Under the pieces are notes generated by a model, which was not told the DNA's origin, searched no databases, and saw nothing but the letters and a program-made list of their open reading frames with translations. Positions 31,241 to 41,683 of a DNA stretch of 64,000 bases are shown here, piece after piece. Made by a program: the position numbers and the translations under genes. Numbering within the stretch: the stretch's first letter is position 1; every line of letters begins with the position of its first letter. This stretch comes from Thecaphora thlaspeos (Eukaryota > Basidiomycota > Ustilaginomycetes > Urocystidales > Glomosporiaceae). Where the stretch lies: NCBI GenBank assembly GCA_900291925.1, contig UWYS01000004.1, forward strand, positions 496,001 through 560,000, written 5' to 3'.

Positions 31241-33040
31241 CTATTTGACCGGTCGTAGAGAGTTGTAGTGCTGTAGAACGACGGACAGGGAGGAGAGACA
31301 GCCACACGTTGGTCAGCCTCGGCTTCGTCGGTGTCCTAGCCACAGTAACCTTCCGAAGCCCAACGGTTCTGGAGACTTACTTCGCCGAGTCCGTACATCT
31401 TTCGGTGGTATCTTCGAACGTCGATGTATTGTTGCAAGAGGCGGTAGCAAGGAGGTGGGGATGATCAGTTGCCGTTGCGACCTCGCAGCGTCGCAAAGAG
31501 GTCTTCTGATCTCCCCAGCCGACTTACGAAATGGTCAGTGGTTCGCCCGAGTACTCTCCCTCGCCGACCTTGACGACGGGAGAGCCTGCCTGGACCACAT
31601 TGATCTGCGTCTGGAACGCCCGCGAGAGCGCCAGGATCTCTGGTTGCCCTCCCCACACGCCGGTCGTCTCGATGGCGTCGCAGTACCGCAAGAAGTGGTC
31701 TGCGCGCCGGGTGGTAGTGGCAGCGGCAGCACCCGGGCACCGGAACACGAAAGACAGATCCCATCAGCGTCCGGATCAAAGGATCGAATCGTGAGCGCAG
31801 TCTTTGTTCGACTTGCGACCGACCAGCCAACTCACTCGTCTGCGCAGGGGCTGCGTCGAGGTGGCCCGCCTCTTTGTTGTCGATCCCGGCCATGTGCTCA
31901 TCCGAATCCGAGATAAAGGGGACAAAATCGTCAGGATGCGAGCGCATCATGTCGGCAGTGGCTTTCCGTGTCTGCTTGTAGTCCAGCTTTGACGTCGACT
32001 TGCCCCTGATCATCAGCTGGTCGGCGACTGCCGAGTATAGGCTGAGCGGTGGGAAGGGCAAGGCGAGCAATGTCATCCCAATCAGCTTTGCCGATAAAGA
32101 CCAGAGAAGCGGTAGCGAAAGTCACAAGCGCTGAGAGCGCGAGAGGGACGTACCAGTGGCCATCCGGAGTGATCTTGTGCATTTGCACCCCGAGCGCTGT
32201 GCACATCGCATCGATACCTTGCCGCTCGACGGCCGCTTCGTCAGGCCTGCCACCGTTGGCCTTGAGCTCGGCTTCTGCTTCTCTCCGGATCGCATCTTGC
32301 TCTGCCGCCTTCTTCTCCTGCATTGCGCGTGGATACACACATAGACCATGATGCCGATCGACAGAAGACGTGTGTGTCAGAGCGTGCCACGCGATCAGGT
32401 CGTCGCCCTCTCGCAAGGTCAGGTCGACCTGTAAGACCCACCTTCCTCTGCTGCTGTCGGCTCTTCTTCTTGCCAGGCGCCTCCGCTGCGGGCTGCACGG
32501 TGGGGGTCGGGCTGAGGTCTGGCGACTTTGGGCTGAACATACGCGAGAGGACGCCCTTCTTGGCCGAATTGGGGCTGGTGCCGGGCGATCCGACGGAAGT
32601 CTGCTTGCTGGGCGAGGAGCCACCGGAGAAGCCGTGGAGGAGCTTCTCGCCGACCTCACGAAGGTCCTGGCGGAGATGGTGGCCGCCCTCCTTCTCCGCA
32701 AGCTTGACGGCATTCTGCCGTTCCGCCTCGAGAGCGTCGCGCTCGTCTAAAGCGGCCAGCAGCTGGTCGGCGATGTCGTCGCCATCGTCCACCTCGTCGG
32801 CAAAAGGATCTACGTGCCCTTGCGTCGCCTGGGGAAAAGGTGAGGCGGAAGGTGGCAGGAGCCGAAACGGAGGCGAGCGGGGCAGTTAGTGAGAGGCTCT
32901 GCAGCGGTCAGAGGACGACTGCAGTAGGAGCATGAAGAGAACGAGGACAGGAAGTGAGAGCTCACTTCAATGTCTGCGCGGAGCGAGTCGTTAGCGCGCG
33001 GGTTGACCGGTCTAGACTTCTTGTTCTTCTTGCTCGGCAT
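31241..33040 (-). CDS. OTU2: OTU-domain deubiquitinase (OTUD6/Otu2-like), 7 exons
   Basis: Cysteine protease that removes ubiquitin. Exons 33040-32966, 32828-32442, 32317-32154, 32041-31836, 31699-31528, 31411-31381 and 31270-31241 give 354 residues. The N-terminus is basic (MPSKKNKKSRPVNPRAND) and followed by an acidic and coiled region (AALDERDALEAERQN; EKKAAEQDAIRREAEAELK), as in OTUD6 proteins. The OTU domain starts at KITPDGHCLYSAVADQL, with catalytic Cys209 in a codon split by intron 3, and runs through WGGQPEILALSRAFQTQI to LGEHYNSLR, whose catalytic His346 is the first residue of the 10-codon last exon. Yeast Otu2 and OTUD6 proteins act on 40S ribosomal subunits; the same role here is an inference. 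Confidence 0.9.
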
Positions 33041-33671
33041 GGCTAAGGGTCTGACGCTGGAGCTCTAAGCGGGGACTGTAAGACGGAAGCGAGGCAGGGC
33101 TGATTGGGAGGAGAGTCCGGTCGGAGCTCGAGTAGGATTATGGCAGCAGGCTGTTCGATGAAAGAGAGGAAGGGCGGGGCAAGGAAGCGGGCGAGGCCCT
33201 GTTGCATCTGGCGACTGGAGCTCTTTATGTGGGATCGTGCCGTGGGGATGGCGGTGTCAGGACGACAGGATGGCAGGACGGCGGCAGAGTGGATGGCTTG
33301 CGAGGACGTTGGCTGAGAGGGGCCGCACACGGCGAGCGAGAGATGGGACGGCAGCAGGGCCAAGAGGAAGGGCAGGATGTGGGAGTGGGATGTCGGGCTG
33401 CGAAGGGGTCGGCGGCGGGGCCGTCATGTGTTTGATGGATGCTCTTTCTTCGCACTGCCTCGCACGGCCCCGCGCCTCGGCGGGCGCGGGCCGCTTCTAA
33501 GCGCAGCCTCGAGCGACCTCCGTCTTCCGAGTTGCACGCTTCGACGTTGGTGGGTGTTGGACCCGCGCCACCCCACAACACCCCCATATCCCTTCCTCGA
33601 CCAATCCTCTCCATCGCACTGCCCACCACCCACCCAACTGGACCACACCATAAGGCACCCGCACTCACGCC
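33041..33671. other. Divergent promoter region of OTU and RBM18-like genes
   Basis: 631 bp between two starts, with no gene or clear element. Confidence 0.55.
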
Positions 33672-34610
33672 ATGTCTGACTCGAATCCGACGTCGGCAGC
33701 CAACAAGCCCGCGCACGACGCAGCGTCCATGTCGGCGTACCTTAGCCATCCCAAGCAGCAGCAGCAGCAGCAGCATCGACCATCGTCGAGCAGCTCGACC
33801 ACCGACGCAGCAGCTCCCTCTGGCAACAGGCTCTACATCGGCAACCTACACCCCACGGTCGACGAGTACGTCCTGATCCAGACGTTCAGCAAGTACGGCA
33901 AGATTGCCAAGCTCGATTTCCTCTTTCACAAGGCCGGCCCCATGAAGGGCAAGCCGAGGGGCTACGCGTTCCTCGAGTACTCGAAGAAGGAGGAGGCTCT
34001 GCAGGCCATCGTCGAGACGCACAACCGCACCTTGAGGGGCAGGCCGCTCTCCGTTACGCTGGCGAACCAGGTAGGTACCCCCTCGCGCCGAGCTAGAGAG
34101 CAGCGCTGGTATTGCAGTGACTGACTGACGACCACCCACCGTCCCACCAACCTTTGTCACCCTGCCCGACAGACCCAGCATACAGAGCAGAGCCATTCGT
34201 CCGGCGGATCAGGCCCTCACCGCAGACGCGACGCTGACGTGGCCAAGACGACCACTCTCAGCCTGATCAAGAACGCAAGCCTTCCAGACAGGTGAGTGCG
34301 AGACGCCAGCGACGAGACGGACCACGGCAAGTGCAGCCGGCGGACTTGGCCCGCTGATGATCGCCGCTCCGTCCCTTTCTTGACCCCGACGACTCTTTGC
34401 GTTGACGACAGCACCAACGCCAAGATCTCAGCCATGGAGGCCAAGCTGGCCAAGCTCAGAGAGGGTCGCACCAAGCCTGCGGGCACCGCTTCCGGATCGC
34501 CGTCGCCCGCCCCCGACGGCGGCAAAGGTGTCCAGTCGCTCCCTCCAAAGCCACCGTCGACGAGCGGCTCTGGCACACGAGACGGCCTTGGCAGTTCGAG
34601 ACGGCCTTGA
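33672..34610 (+). CDS. RNA-binding protein with one RRM, RBM18-like
   Basis: Exons 33672-34070, 34173-34291 and 34412-34610 give 238 residues. The single RRM (residues about 52-133) shows RNP2 RLYIGNL and RNP1-like KPRGYAFLEY, with the FDFLFHK-like segment (LDFLFHKAGPMKGKPRG) that is characteristic of RBM18. The N-terminus has a poly-Gln/Ser-rich stretch and the C-terminus is Ser/Pro/Gly-rich with a short charged helix (AKISAMEAKLAKLREG). The target RNA and role are unknown. The family call is good; orthology to human RBM18 is likely but not proven. Confidence 0.85.
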
Positions 34611-35862
34611 CACCAGATGCCATCTTCCTCGATCGCGATCGCAGCATATACATAGCATACACCCACCTATCTGTACTTGTAGCGCTTTTTCAATGATACC
34701 ACTTCGTCTTTTCGGATGTATGCTACGTAGAATCACAGCAATACGTAGCATATACGTAGCATACACCCAAGGCCTCTTCAAATGATGCCACTTCGTGTTT
34801 TCAGTTGTCGCGCTTCTGCCACGGCTGTACAAAGACGCCCTACATCCAAGCGCGCCCACGACGAAGAGCCAACGAGAGAAACAACGAGCGAGCCCAGCGA
34901 CGGTTAATGAATGCTGAATCTACTCGGGGTTGCGTCTCCTGTAGCACATCGACGAAGGATTGACAAAGGGGGAAGGAAAGGGGGAAACAAAGCATGTCCC
35001 AGAGCAGTGTGGCTCCGAATCGCCCTCTATGTCACGGCGATCCAGATTCCTATTGCGCTCCGCAGATATCACATCGATCTCGTCCACCGCAGGTCCGCGG
35101 TCCCGTAGGACACGCGGACCCTTGGCACACACTCGCCTTGGCCTCCTTTAGAGAGGGCTGTCGCGAGCGGGTGTGGCTGGCAGCTGGAGAAGGGCGAGCC
35201 GAGAAGAAGTGAAAGAGGGCGGCAAGGGAGCGGAGACGAAGGTGGTGTCAGCGAATGCCGCTCGTTGACGTCGTCATCGTGATCGTGGTCATCGTCGTCG
35301 CTGTCGGACCGAGAAGCCGGCGGTGAAGGGTGGGGGCGAGCCAAAGGATGGGGGGGTCTACTCACACTTGCATTTTTGATCAAGGAGCGGGAAGAATGGC
35401 GGCAGCGTCGATCTGGGACTTTATAGGATTGGCCCCGTCCTGCCCCACGCCTGCCCAGCTTGGCTGGCGCCTCTGTCTCGTGGGAGGGGGTGCGGATTTT
35501 TTCTTTTCTTTCTCTCCAGCCAGCCAGGGACGCGCTTCCAACCGCAGCGTTGGACCCCGATTCCAGCTCGCATGCCTTGCCTGTTTGCTTTCGCGCGAGA
35601 GGACGAAACCAGGGCTCGACCTGCGCGCTGTTGCTGAGATGAAAGTCGGGCGGCGCAAGGCGAAAAGCGGACGGCGGTCGGCTGACACCATCATCGCCCT
35701 TGTTCTCCACGAGCACCGTCGCCGCCCCTTGATCGCTTCCACGACACACCACGACGCCCTCTCGGCACCTAGGCTCCATCGCCATCGCCATCGCCATCGC
35801 CATCGCCTAAGCACCACCATCATCTCTATATCTACCTCGGACTGTTGCAGACGGCTCACACG
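34611..35862. other. Intergenic region between RBM18-like and uS15m genes
   Basis: About 1.25 kb. The first 200 bp hold an imperfect duplication and a 12-bp inverted repeat just past the RBM18-like stop. A (CATCGC)n stretch lies at about 35780-35806, near the start of the next gene. No gene is supported. Confidence 0.55.
34718..34764. repeat. 12-bp perfect inverted repeat in a degenerate duplication
   Basis: Arm GTATGCTACGTA (34718-34729) pairs exactly with TACGTAGCATAC (34753-34764) across a 23-nt loop. The right arm is itself a tandem partial duplicate. About 100 nt upstream a second copy of the GCATATAC(A/G)TAGCATACACCC motif is present, followed in both copies by a CAA(A)TGATRCCACTTCGT segment. 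Confidence 0.7.
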
Positions 35863-37177
35863 ATGGCCTCACTTCAGTCGACCCGGTCCGCGCTGGCCTC
35901 TTGCTCCCGATGCGTGTCATGTAAGTGTTTCAAACGGCCAGTCAAAGGAGAGGATAGCTCCTGCGCTTGCTGCTGACATCGTCACCCCCCGTCGTTTGTC
36001 TCATCTCTTCGACCGACCACGCCCGCGCCCTCGACAGCCTCCCGCACGGGCGCCTTCAATCTCGGATCGCTGGCGGCGTCGCTGCCTTCTACCTCGTATA
36101 AACCCAGCGCCTCTTCGTCGTCTTCCTTCCACACCTCGGCCCCGGCCTCAGAGACCCGCAAGAAGCGGCTGGCACGCCTGAAGCGCAAGAGCAACCTCGA
36201 CCAGCGCACGCTCAAGCAGCGCATGCTCGAGGCGTCCAAGCCTGACCCGGTCCTGGGCCACCAGCTCAACGATGCGGGCCACAAGGTGTGGGAGAAGAGC
36301 GAGCTGGCCAAGCTCATCCTCGACAAGGACGAGGTGTGGGGCGTCAAGGAGGACCGACGGGGCAACCTCGTCTCGACCGAGGTTCGCAAGGAGAGCAAGA
36401 TCGACTGGGCGTCGCGCCGCGACGCAAACGAGTTCGGCGGTCCGCGCCGTCTCAACTTTGGCCTGGAGACAAAGGACCGCCAGCTGCTGTTCCAGTCGCT
36501 GCCCAACATCATGGTCAAGGACCGCATCCTCGATTCGTGGAACCTCGGCGTGATGATCAAGGGCAAGCCCAACAACGCCGACGTCCAGGCGTTCGACGAA
36601 GAGTACAACCGCCTCGTCCAGGAGGAGCAATCGAGCGCTACACTCCTCTCGCGCGTCCTCGACCTGAGGAATGCCAGCGGCAAGGGCATCCAGGTCGAAA
36701 ACATAAAGAGGATCGTCGAGCACTTTGGCCAGAAGGAACTGATGGGAAAGCTTGGCAAGGGCGTCAACACCGGCAGCGCCGAGGTCCAAGGTGAGTCGAG
36801 GCTCGGTCCGTATACAACCGAGGCCGGAGTCCGCTATGGCCTGATTGTCGACTTGGAGCGTCGCCGCTGACATCCATCCCACTCCTACGTCTCCTTTGCA
36901 CACGAACTTGCCGTGCTACTATGATGGCTTTCTTTCAGCCGCTGTCCTGACGTACCGCATCCGCAACCTCTCGTCGCACCTGCTGACGGCACGCCACGAC
37001 AACTCGAACCGACGGGCTATGACGATGCTGGTGCAGCAGCGCGCCAAGATCCTCAAGTACCTCAGGCGCAAGAGCCTAAAGCGCTACGATGCCATCCTGC
37101 CGCGCCTCGGCATCGAGGCGCGTGCCGTCGAGGGCGAGATCATCGTCCCGGGCAAGCCCAAGATCGCCACCGCTTAG
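35863..37177 (+). CDS. MRPS28: Mitochondrial small-subunit ribosomal protein uS15m
   Basis: Exons 35863-35920, 36038-36790 and 36939-37177 give 349 residues. The N-terminus is Ser/Arg-rich without acidic residues (MASLQSTRSALASCSRCVSS), a mitochondrial presequence. The C-terminal part is the uS15 fold: LTYRIRNLSSHLLTARHD, NSNRRAMTMLVQQRAKILKY and LRRKSLKRYDAI match the rRNA-binding helices. A long middle extension (residues about 60-260) is typical of fungal mitochondrial uS15. It acts in the mitoribosome small subunit. Assignment rests on the C-terminal helices and is firm. Confidence 0.9.
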
Positions 37178-37437
37178 TCCCTCGTTTCTGTGAGAATAGA
37201 AATTGTGGTCTATGAGTCCAGTGTGCGAGGCAATCGTAAAGTCATACCAGCACACGCAAGGAGTCTTTGTTTGGAAGCCTCTCGCGCTGCTCTCGTGTGT
37301 GTGCGTGTGTGTATGTACGCGCTGCGGCGCGGCATCTCCCGCCTAGTTTGGCGTCTGCGCCTCTCTTGTTCGTACGTGCGGGATTGCAAGTGCTTTACCC
37401 GTGTCTCTGTCGATTCATCCAACATCGATCTCGTATC

Positions 37438-38444
37438 CTACATCTCTCCGCACTCTATGAGAGACCGCAAGCAAACGTCACGAGTCAAAGCTTCAACCGT
37501 AAGCACTCCATCCAGGACATCGCTCGGGGATTCAGACACGTCTGCAGGGAACTCACCGGTGACGCGGATGGGTATTCTGGGGCGGTTGTTGACGCCGGTG
37601 GGCACGTTTTCGATCTTGCGCAACGTCAGGAGGCCGTCTACGACCTTGCCGAAAACGACGTGCTTGCCGTCGAGAAAGTCGCACGGCTGGCAGGTGATGA
37701 AGAACTGACAGCCGTTTGTGCCGGGTCCGGAGTTGGCCTGGAGAGACGGGTAGCGATCGGAAGGGAGGGTAGGGTTCAGGTCAGTGTCCGGCAACGCAAG
37801 AGGCACTGCAAGCGGGTCTGTTGAAGCGTCGTTTTCGGCTCACCATGCTTAAGAGGCCGGGAGCATCGTGCTTCATCTGGAAGTTTTCGTCTGAGGGAGT
37901 GCAGCCGAGCAGCGCACGGGTTGATGGGATGTAGCGTCAGCTCCTATCCCAGGGTGCCAGGATGTTGACTCGAAGGTGGGGCTCTCACCTTCGAACTTGT
38001 CTCCGTAGATGCTCAGGCTGCCCGTGCCGTCTGCATTGAGGAAGTCGCCGCCCTGGCACATAAAGTCGCGGATGACCCGGTGAAAGATCGAGTTCTTGTA
38101 TCCTTGCGGCTGGTGGTTGAGACGATGCTCTCCCGTGCAAAGCTGGCGGAAGTTCTCGGCCGTTCTGCAACGAGGAGAGGCGCACATATGGACGAGAGAA
38201 GAGAGAGCGTGTTAGCACACTGCGTGCGGCCGGTCGAAAGAGACGCTCGCCAGGACAGAATCGGGAGACGATGGCACAGGAGAGCGGCAGCTCACTTTGG
38301 TACTACGTCGGAGAAGAGCTCAAACTTGATGCGGCCCGCCGGGTTCTCGCCGATGGTGATGTCCATGAAGACGATGGGACGCCCGTTTGTGCCTGCGCCG
38401 GCGATGCCCTGTGGAGGGGGCGGCGGTGGCTGTGATGAGGCCAT
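37438..38444 (-). CDS. PPIH: Peptidyl-prolyl cis-trans isomerase, cyclophilin H type
   Basis: Cyclophilin; the H type associates with the U4/U6.U5 spliceosomal snRNP in other eukaryotes. Exons 38444-38296, 38164-37989, 37890-37844, 37737-37557 and 37454-37438 give 189 residues. The N-terminus [13 protein letters not shown] precedes [20 protein letters not shown]. Active-site landmarks are [30 protein letters not shown] and [12 protein letters not shown]. The last exon is just 17 nt and supplies the terminal ECGEM. The short Pro-rich N-terminus and GTGSLSIYG loop favour the H class over CypA. Confidence 0.92.
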
Positions 38445-38893
38445 GGTTGGGCGTGTTGCGAGGTAGGGGTTGGTGTTGCGATTAGTCTGTCGGCAACGTT
38501 GAGCGTGGGCGTGGATGTGGATGTGGATGTGGATGTGTCGACGTAGGTGGGGTCCACGACGAAGGGGAACGAGCTTGGTGGGGAGAGAAGAGGCAGCAAG
38601 TGGGGCGTTGGGTGATCGGGTCGTGCAGCAGCTTTCCCTCGAAGATCCGCGTGGAAATGCCGCGGGAAATGCAGAAGGTCGGACAGAGCGGCGAGGAAAG
38701 TGTTGCTCCGACGCCCTTCCGCTGCTGCCTGCTCAATCTGGCCTTCCTTTCCCCAACCATCCCATCTTCTTCCACACACCACGCCGCAGCACACGCTCGT
38801 CCCTTCATCCACCCCGCACAGCCCCCGCGTGCTTACCCCCTCCCATCCCACGGACGGTGACCCGCTGCGCCTTGCCCCGCTGCTGCGCTCCGG
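38445..38893. other. Divergent promoter region of PPIH and MRS2
   Basis: 449 bp with a GTGGAT-type hexamer run at about 38513-38536. No gene is seen. Confidence 0.55.
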
Positions 38894-40918
38894 ATGTCCT
38901 GGTCGTCCGGCCTCCGCTCGTCCTCCCGGACAGCGGCCCGCCAGGTGGCGACATCCCTCTCTTATAGTGCGCCTTTCTCCGTCGCACCGAGGGCAGCGCC
39001 GACAGCACCAGCATCTCCGAAGACAACGAGGACGCCGAGCACAAGCGTATGGACAATAGTACCACCGCTATACACCGCCCATCGATGCGCGGCAAGCCGG
39101 CCAATGGGCGCCTGTTACCACACAGGCCAGGACAAGGACAAGGACAAGGGCAAGGCTAGAGCCGTAGACCAGCAGCCATCCGTGCTGCTCTGCACGGCGG
39201 GCAGCGTCCGCAGCCATTTGCGGAGGTCGACCGTCCCTGGCGTTGTCAGGCTACGGACCCTTTCTTCGACGGCCAGCTCTCGCTTAGCACCCACAGTAGC
39301 GGCACCCTACGCTACCGACGCGCAGGCGGGCCCCTCCCGCGACGGGCTCGCCGGACTAGGGACGACGCAGCTATCGCCCGACATCCTCCTGCGCTGCACC
39401 ATCTTCGACGCTGCCGGGTTGGCGCAGTCCAGCAGCGGCGTCTTCAAGAAGTCGAAGCTCTGTTCCGACCACGGCCTCGAGCCTCGCGACCTCCGCAAGA
39501 TCGACTCGCGCGTCCCCAACCTTGTCCCCACCATCCTGGCGCGCAAGGACGGCATCCTTGTCAACATCCTCCACATCCGCGCCATGATCAAAGCCGACAT
39601 GGTGCTCCTCTTCGACAGCTACGGGAGCTCCGACACCCAGCTCCACTCTGCTTTCGTCTACAACCTTCAGTTTAACCTCCGCCAGACTTCGTCCACGCTC
39701 CCCTATGAGTTCCGCGCGCTCGAGTCGATCCTCGTCTCCGTCCTCGACGCGCTCCGGATCGAGCTCGACCTGATCCGCAGCTGGGCCAGCCGGATCCTCG
39801 AAGGGCTCGACGACGACGTCGACCGCGAGAAGCTGCGCGCGCTGCTTCAGGTCTCGCGCAAGCTCAACAGCTTCCTCAGCCGGAGCCGCGGTGTCAAGGG
39901 CGCGGTGACCGAGGTGCTCGACGACGACGAGGACATGGCGCTCATGTACCTCACCGACTCGAAGCAGGGTCAGGCGCGCAACGAGCAGAGCAAGATGGAC
40001 GAGCTCGAGCTGCTCCTCGAGAGCTTCGACAAGCAGGTCGAGGAGGTGATCGCCGAGACCGAGCAGATCCACAACGACATGAACAACACCCAGGAAGTCG
40101 TCGAGCTCATCCTCGACAACAACCGCAACAAGCTGCTCGCGCTCGACCTCCGCACCAGCATCGCCACGCTCGGCATCTCTGCCGGGACGCTCTGGGCCGG
40201 GCTCTTTGGCATGAACCTCACCTCGCACTTTGAGGAGGATCAGTACGCCTTCTTTGTCTCGAGCGCCTTTGCCATCTTGACGGCCGCCGTCGTCTCGGCC
40301 TATGGTCTCCGCCAGCTACAGCGCCTCCGCCGCGTCGGCCTCCAGCTGCGCGAGCCGTTTGGCATGTCTAGGGGCGGCGCCCGCACCTCCAAGTACGGCT
40401 CGGATAAGTACAGCGCCAATGGAGAGCGCAAGCGACGCTGGTGGTTCCCGTTCGGCGGCTCGCCATCGTCTGCGTTGCACGCGGCGGCGCCCGGATCGAC
40501 GCCCGCCTACCCGCTCGCCTCGGCGACCCTGTCCGGCTACGGCGGCACCTTCGCCGGTCCCGTCGGTGGTCCGAACGGCCAAAGCGCCAACCAGGCCACC
40601 CGCTTTGGCTCGCCCTTCATGCGGATCGACGAAAAGTACCAACAGGCGCTGGCGCAGCACATGTCGGACGCCGATCAAGACCCGAAGCACCCTTTCCCGA
40701 CAACGCCGTTGTCGTCGCGATCGGGGCTCTCGGATGCGGCTGCCAGGGACCACGAGCGGCGGGGCCCGCTCTACGCTAGCCACCCTGCTGAGGGCCGGTT
40801 CAACGGTTCGGACACCGCAGACGGCGACAGCGGCAGCGTGACCAGCGACTCGCAAGGAGGTGTTGGCGGGATAGGGCTCTCGAGCAAGTGGGAGAGCCGA
40901 AAGAAGCGGAAGGAATGA
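38894..40918 (+). CDS. MRS2: Mitochondrial Mg2+ channel, MRS2/CorA family
   Basis: Intronless, 674 residues. The pore signature GMN (residues 439-441) sits in AGLFGMNLTSHFEED between two hydrophobic segments (LGISAGTLWAGLFGM and FFVSSAFAILTAAVVSAYGL), as in CorA/Mrs2/Alr1 proteins. The long N-terminal part (about 140 residues, Arg/Ser/Ala-rich) fits a mitochondrial presequence. The helical core includes LPYEFRALESILVSVLDAL and LLLESFDKQVEEVIAE. A 180-residue Ser/Gly-rich tail follows the second membrane helix and is longer than in yeast Mrs2. It should act in the mitochondrial inner membrane as a Mg2+ importer. Confidence 0.92.
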   Translation: MSWSSGLRSSSRTAARQVATSLSYSAPFSVAPRAAPTAPASPKTTRTPSTSVWTIVPPLYTAHRCAASRPMGACYHTGQDKDKDKGKARAVDQQPSVLLCTAGSVRSHLRRSTVPGVVRLRTLSSTASSRLAPTVAAPYATDAQAGPSRDGLAGLGTTQLSPDILLRCTIFDAAGLAQSSSGVFKKSKLCSDHGLEPRDLRKIDSRVPNLVPTILARKDGILVNILHIRAMIKADMVLLFDSYGSSDTQLHSAFVYNLQFNLRQTSSTLPYEFRALESILVSVLDALRIELDLIRSWASRILEGLDDDVDREKLRALLQVSRKLNSFLSRSRGVKGAVTEVLDDDEDMALMYLTDSKQGQARNEQSKMDELELLLESFDKQVEEVIAETEQIHNDMNNTQEVVELILDNNRNKLLALDLRTSIATLGISAGTLWAGLFGMNLTSHFEEDQYAFFVSSAFAILTAAVVSAYGLRQLQRLRRVGLQLREPFGMSRGGARTSKYGSDKYSANGERKRRWWFPFGGSPSSALHAAAPGSTPAYPLASATLSGYGGTFAGPVGGPNGQSANQATRFGSPFMRIDEKYQQALAQHMSDADQDPKHPFPTTPLSSRSGLSDAAARDHERRGPLYASHPAEGRFNGSDTADGDSGSVTSDSQGGVGGIGLSSKWESRKKRKE

Positions 40919-41683
40919 GCCGTCGGCAACTCGCGCCTCTGTTCGCCCACCACTGGCGATCGCTCACACACGGAAAGGACTATGCGTAGAATGCGAAAGA
41001 CGTAGCGAAGTCGCAACCACCACTCTCGTAGCAGCTTACCACGACATCTATGACACCTACCTTCGATCTCGACGACCATGAAACCTCACTCAGGAGCATT
41101 TCTCCCCTTTGCACGCATACAAGCCTCCCATTGTAATCATATCACGTGTAGACCCGCCTGCCTGCCTACTCATACTGACAACGATATGTTGAGCCGCTCT
41201 CGATATGATTCTGTTGGTTTGCGACCGAAAGGGCGCGTGTCTGCAGCGTCATCGTGGCTCGACGTGGACGCAGCGAACGAAGTGATATGCCAACGGCCAG
41301 CGATGAGAGGTCGACGTCGAGGCGTCTTGCCACGCGTGCGTTGCGCGCGGGAGGCGGGGGGGGAGAGAAAGCCGGGTGCTGGCTGCGCAGTCGAACGCGG
41401 GGCAGGCGAGGCGCAGTGCAGCGTAGCGCCTGCCTGCCTGTCTGGCGGCGTGCGCAGGTCGGCGGAGGCCAAGAACGGACCACTTTTCGACGTTAATTTC
41501 TTCTCGCTCGCCCCACCCCACCCCTCCTCCCTTTCTCTCACTCATTCTCTCTCTCTCGCCGTTGCTGCACCACCACCCGGGCTACCTCTTCTCCTCCTCC
41601 TCCTCATCACCCTTCTCCTCTTTCCACGTAGCTGCTACCCACTCCCTCTATTGCCCATACACTCCGCGCACGCACCAGCAGCC
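40919..41683. other. Intergenic region between MRS2 and ERG26
   Basis: 765 bp; the last 200 bp before ERG26 are pyrimidine-rich, typical of a fungal promoter and 5' UTR. No gene is seen. Confidence 0.6.

Noticed and set aside
35330..36181. 283-codon plus-strand open frame overlapping the uS15m start
   Set aside because: It reads through the uS15m first intron; the true exon 1 (35863-35920) is in another frame and gives a mitochondrial presequence.
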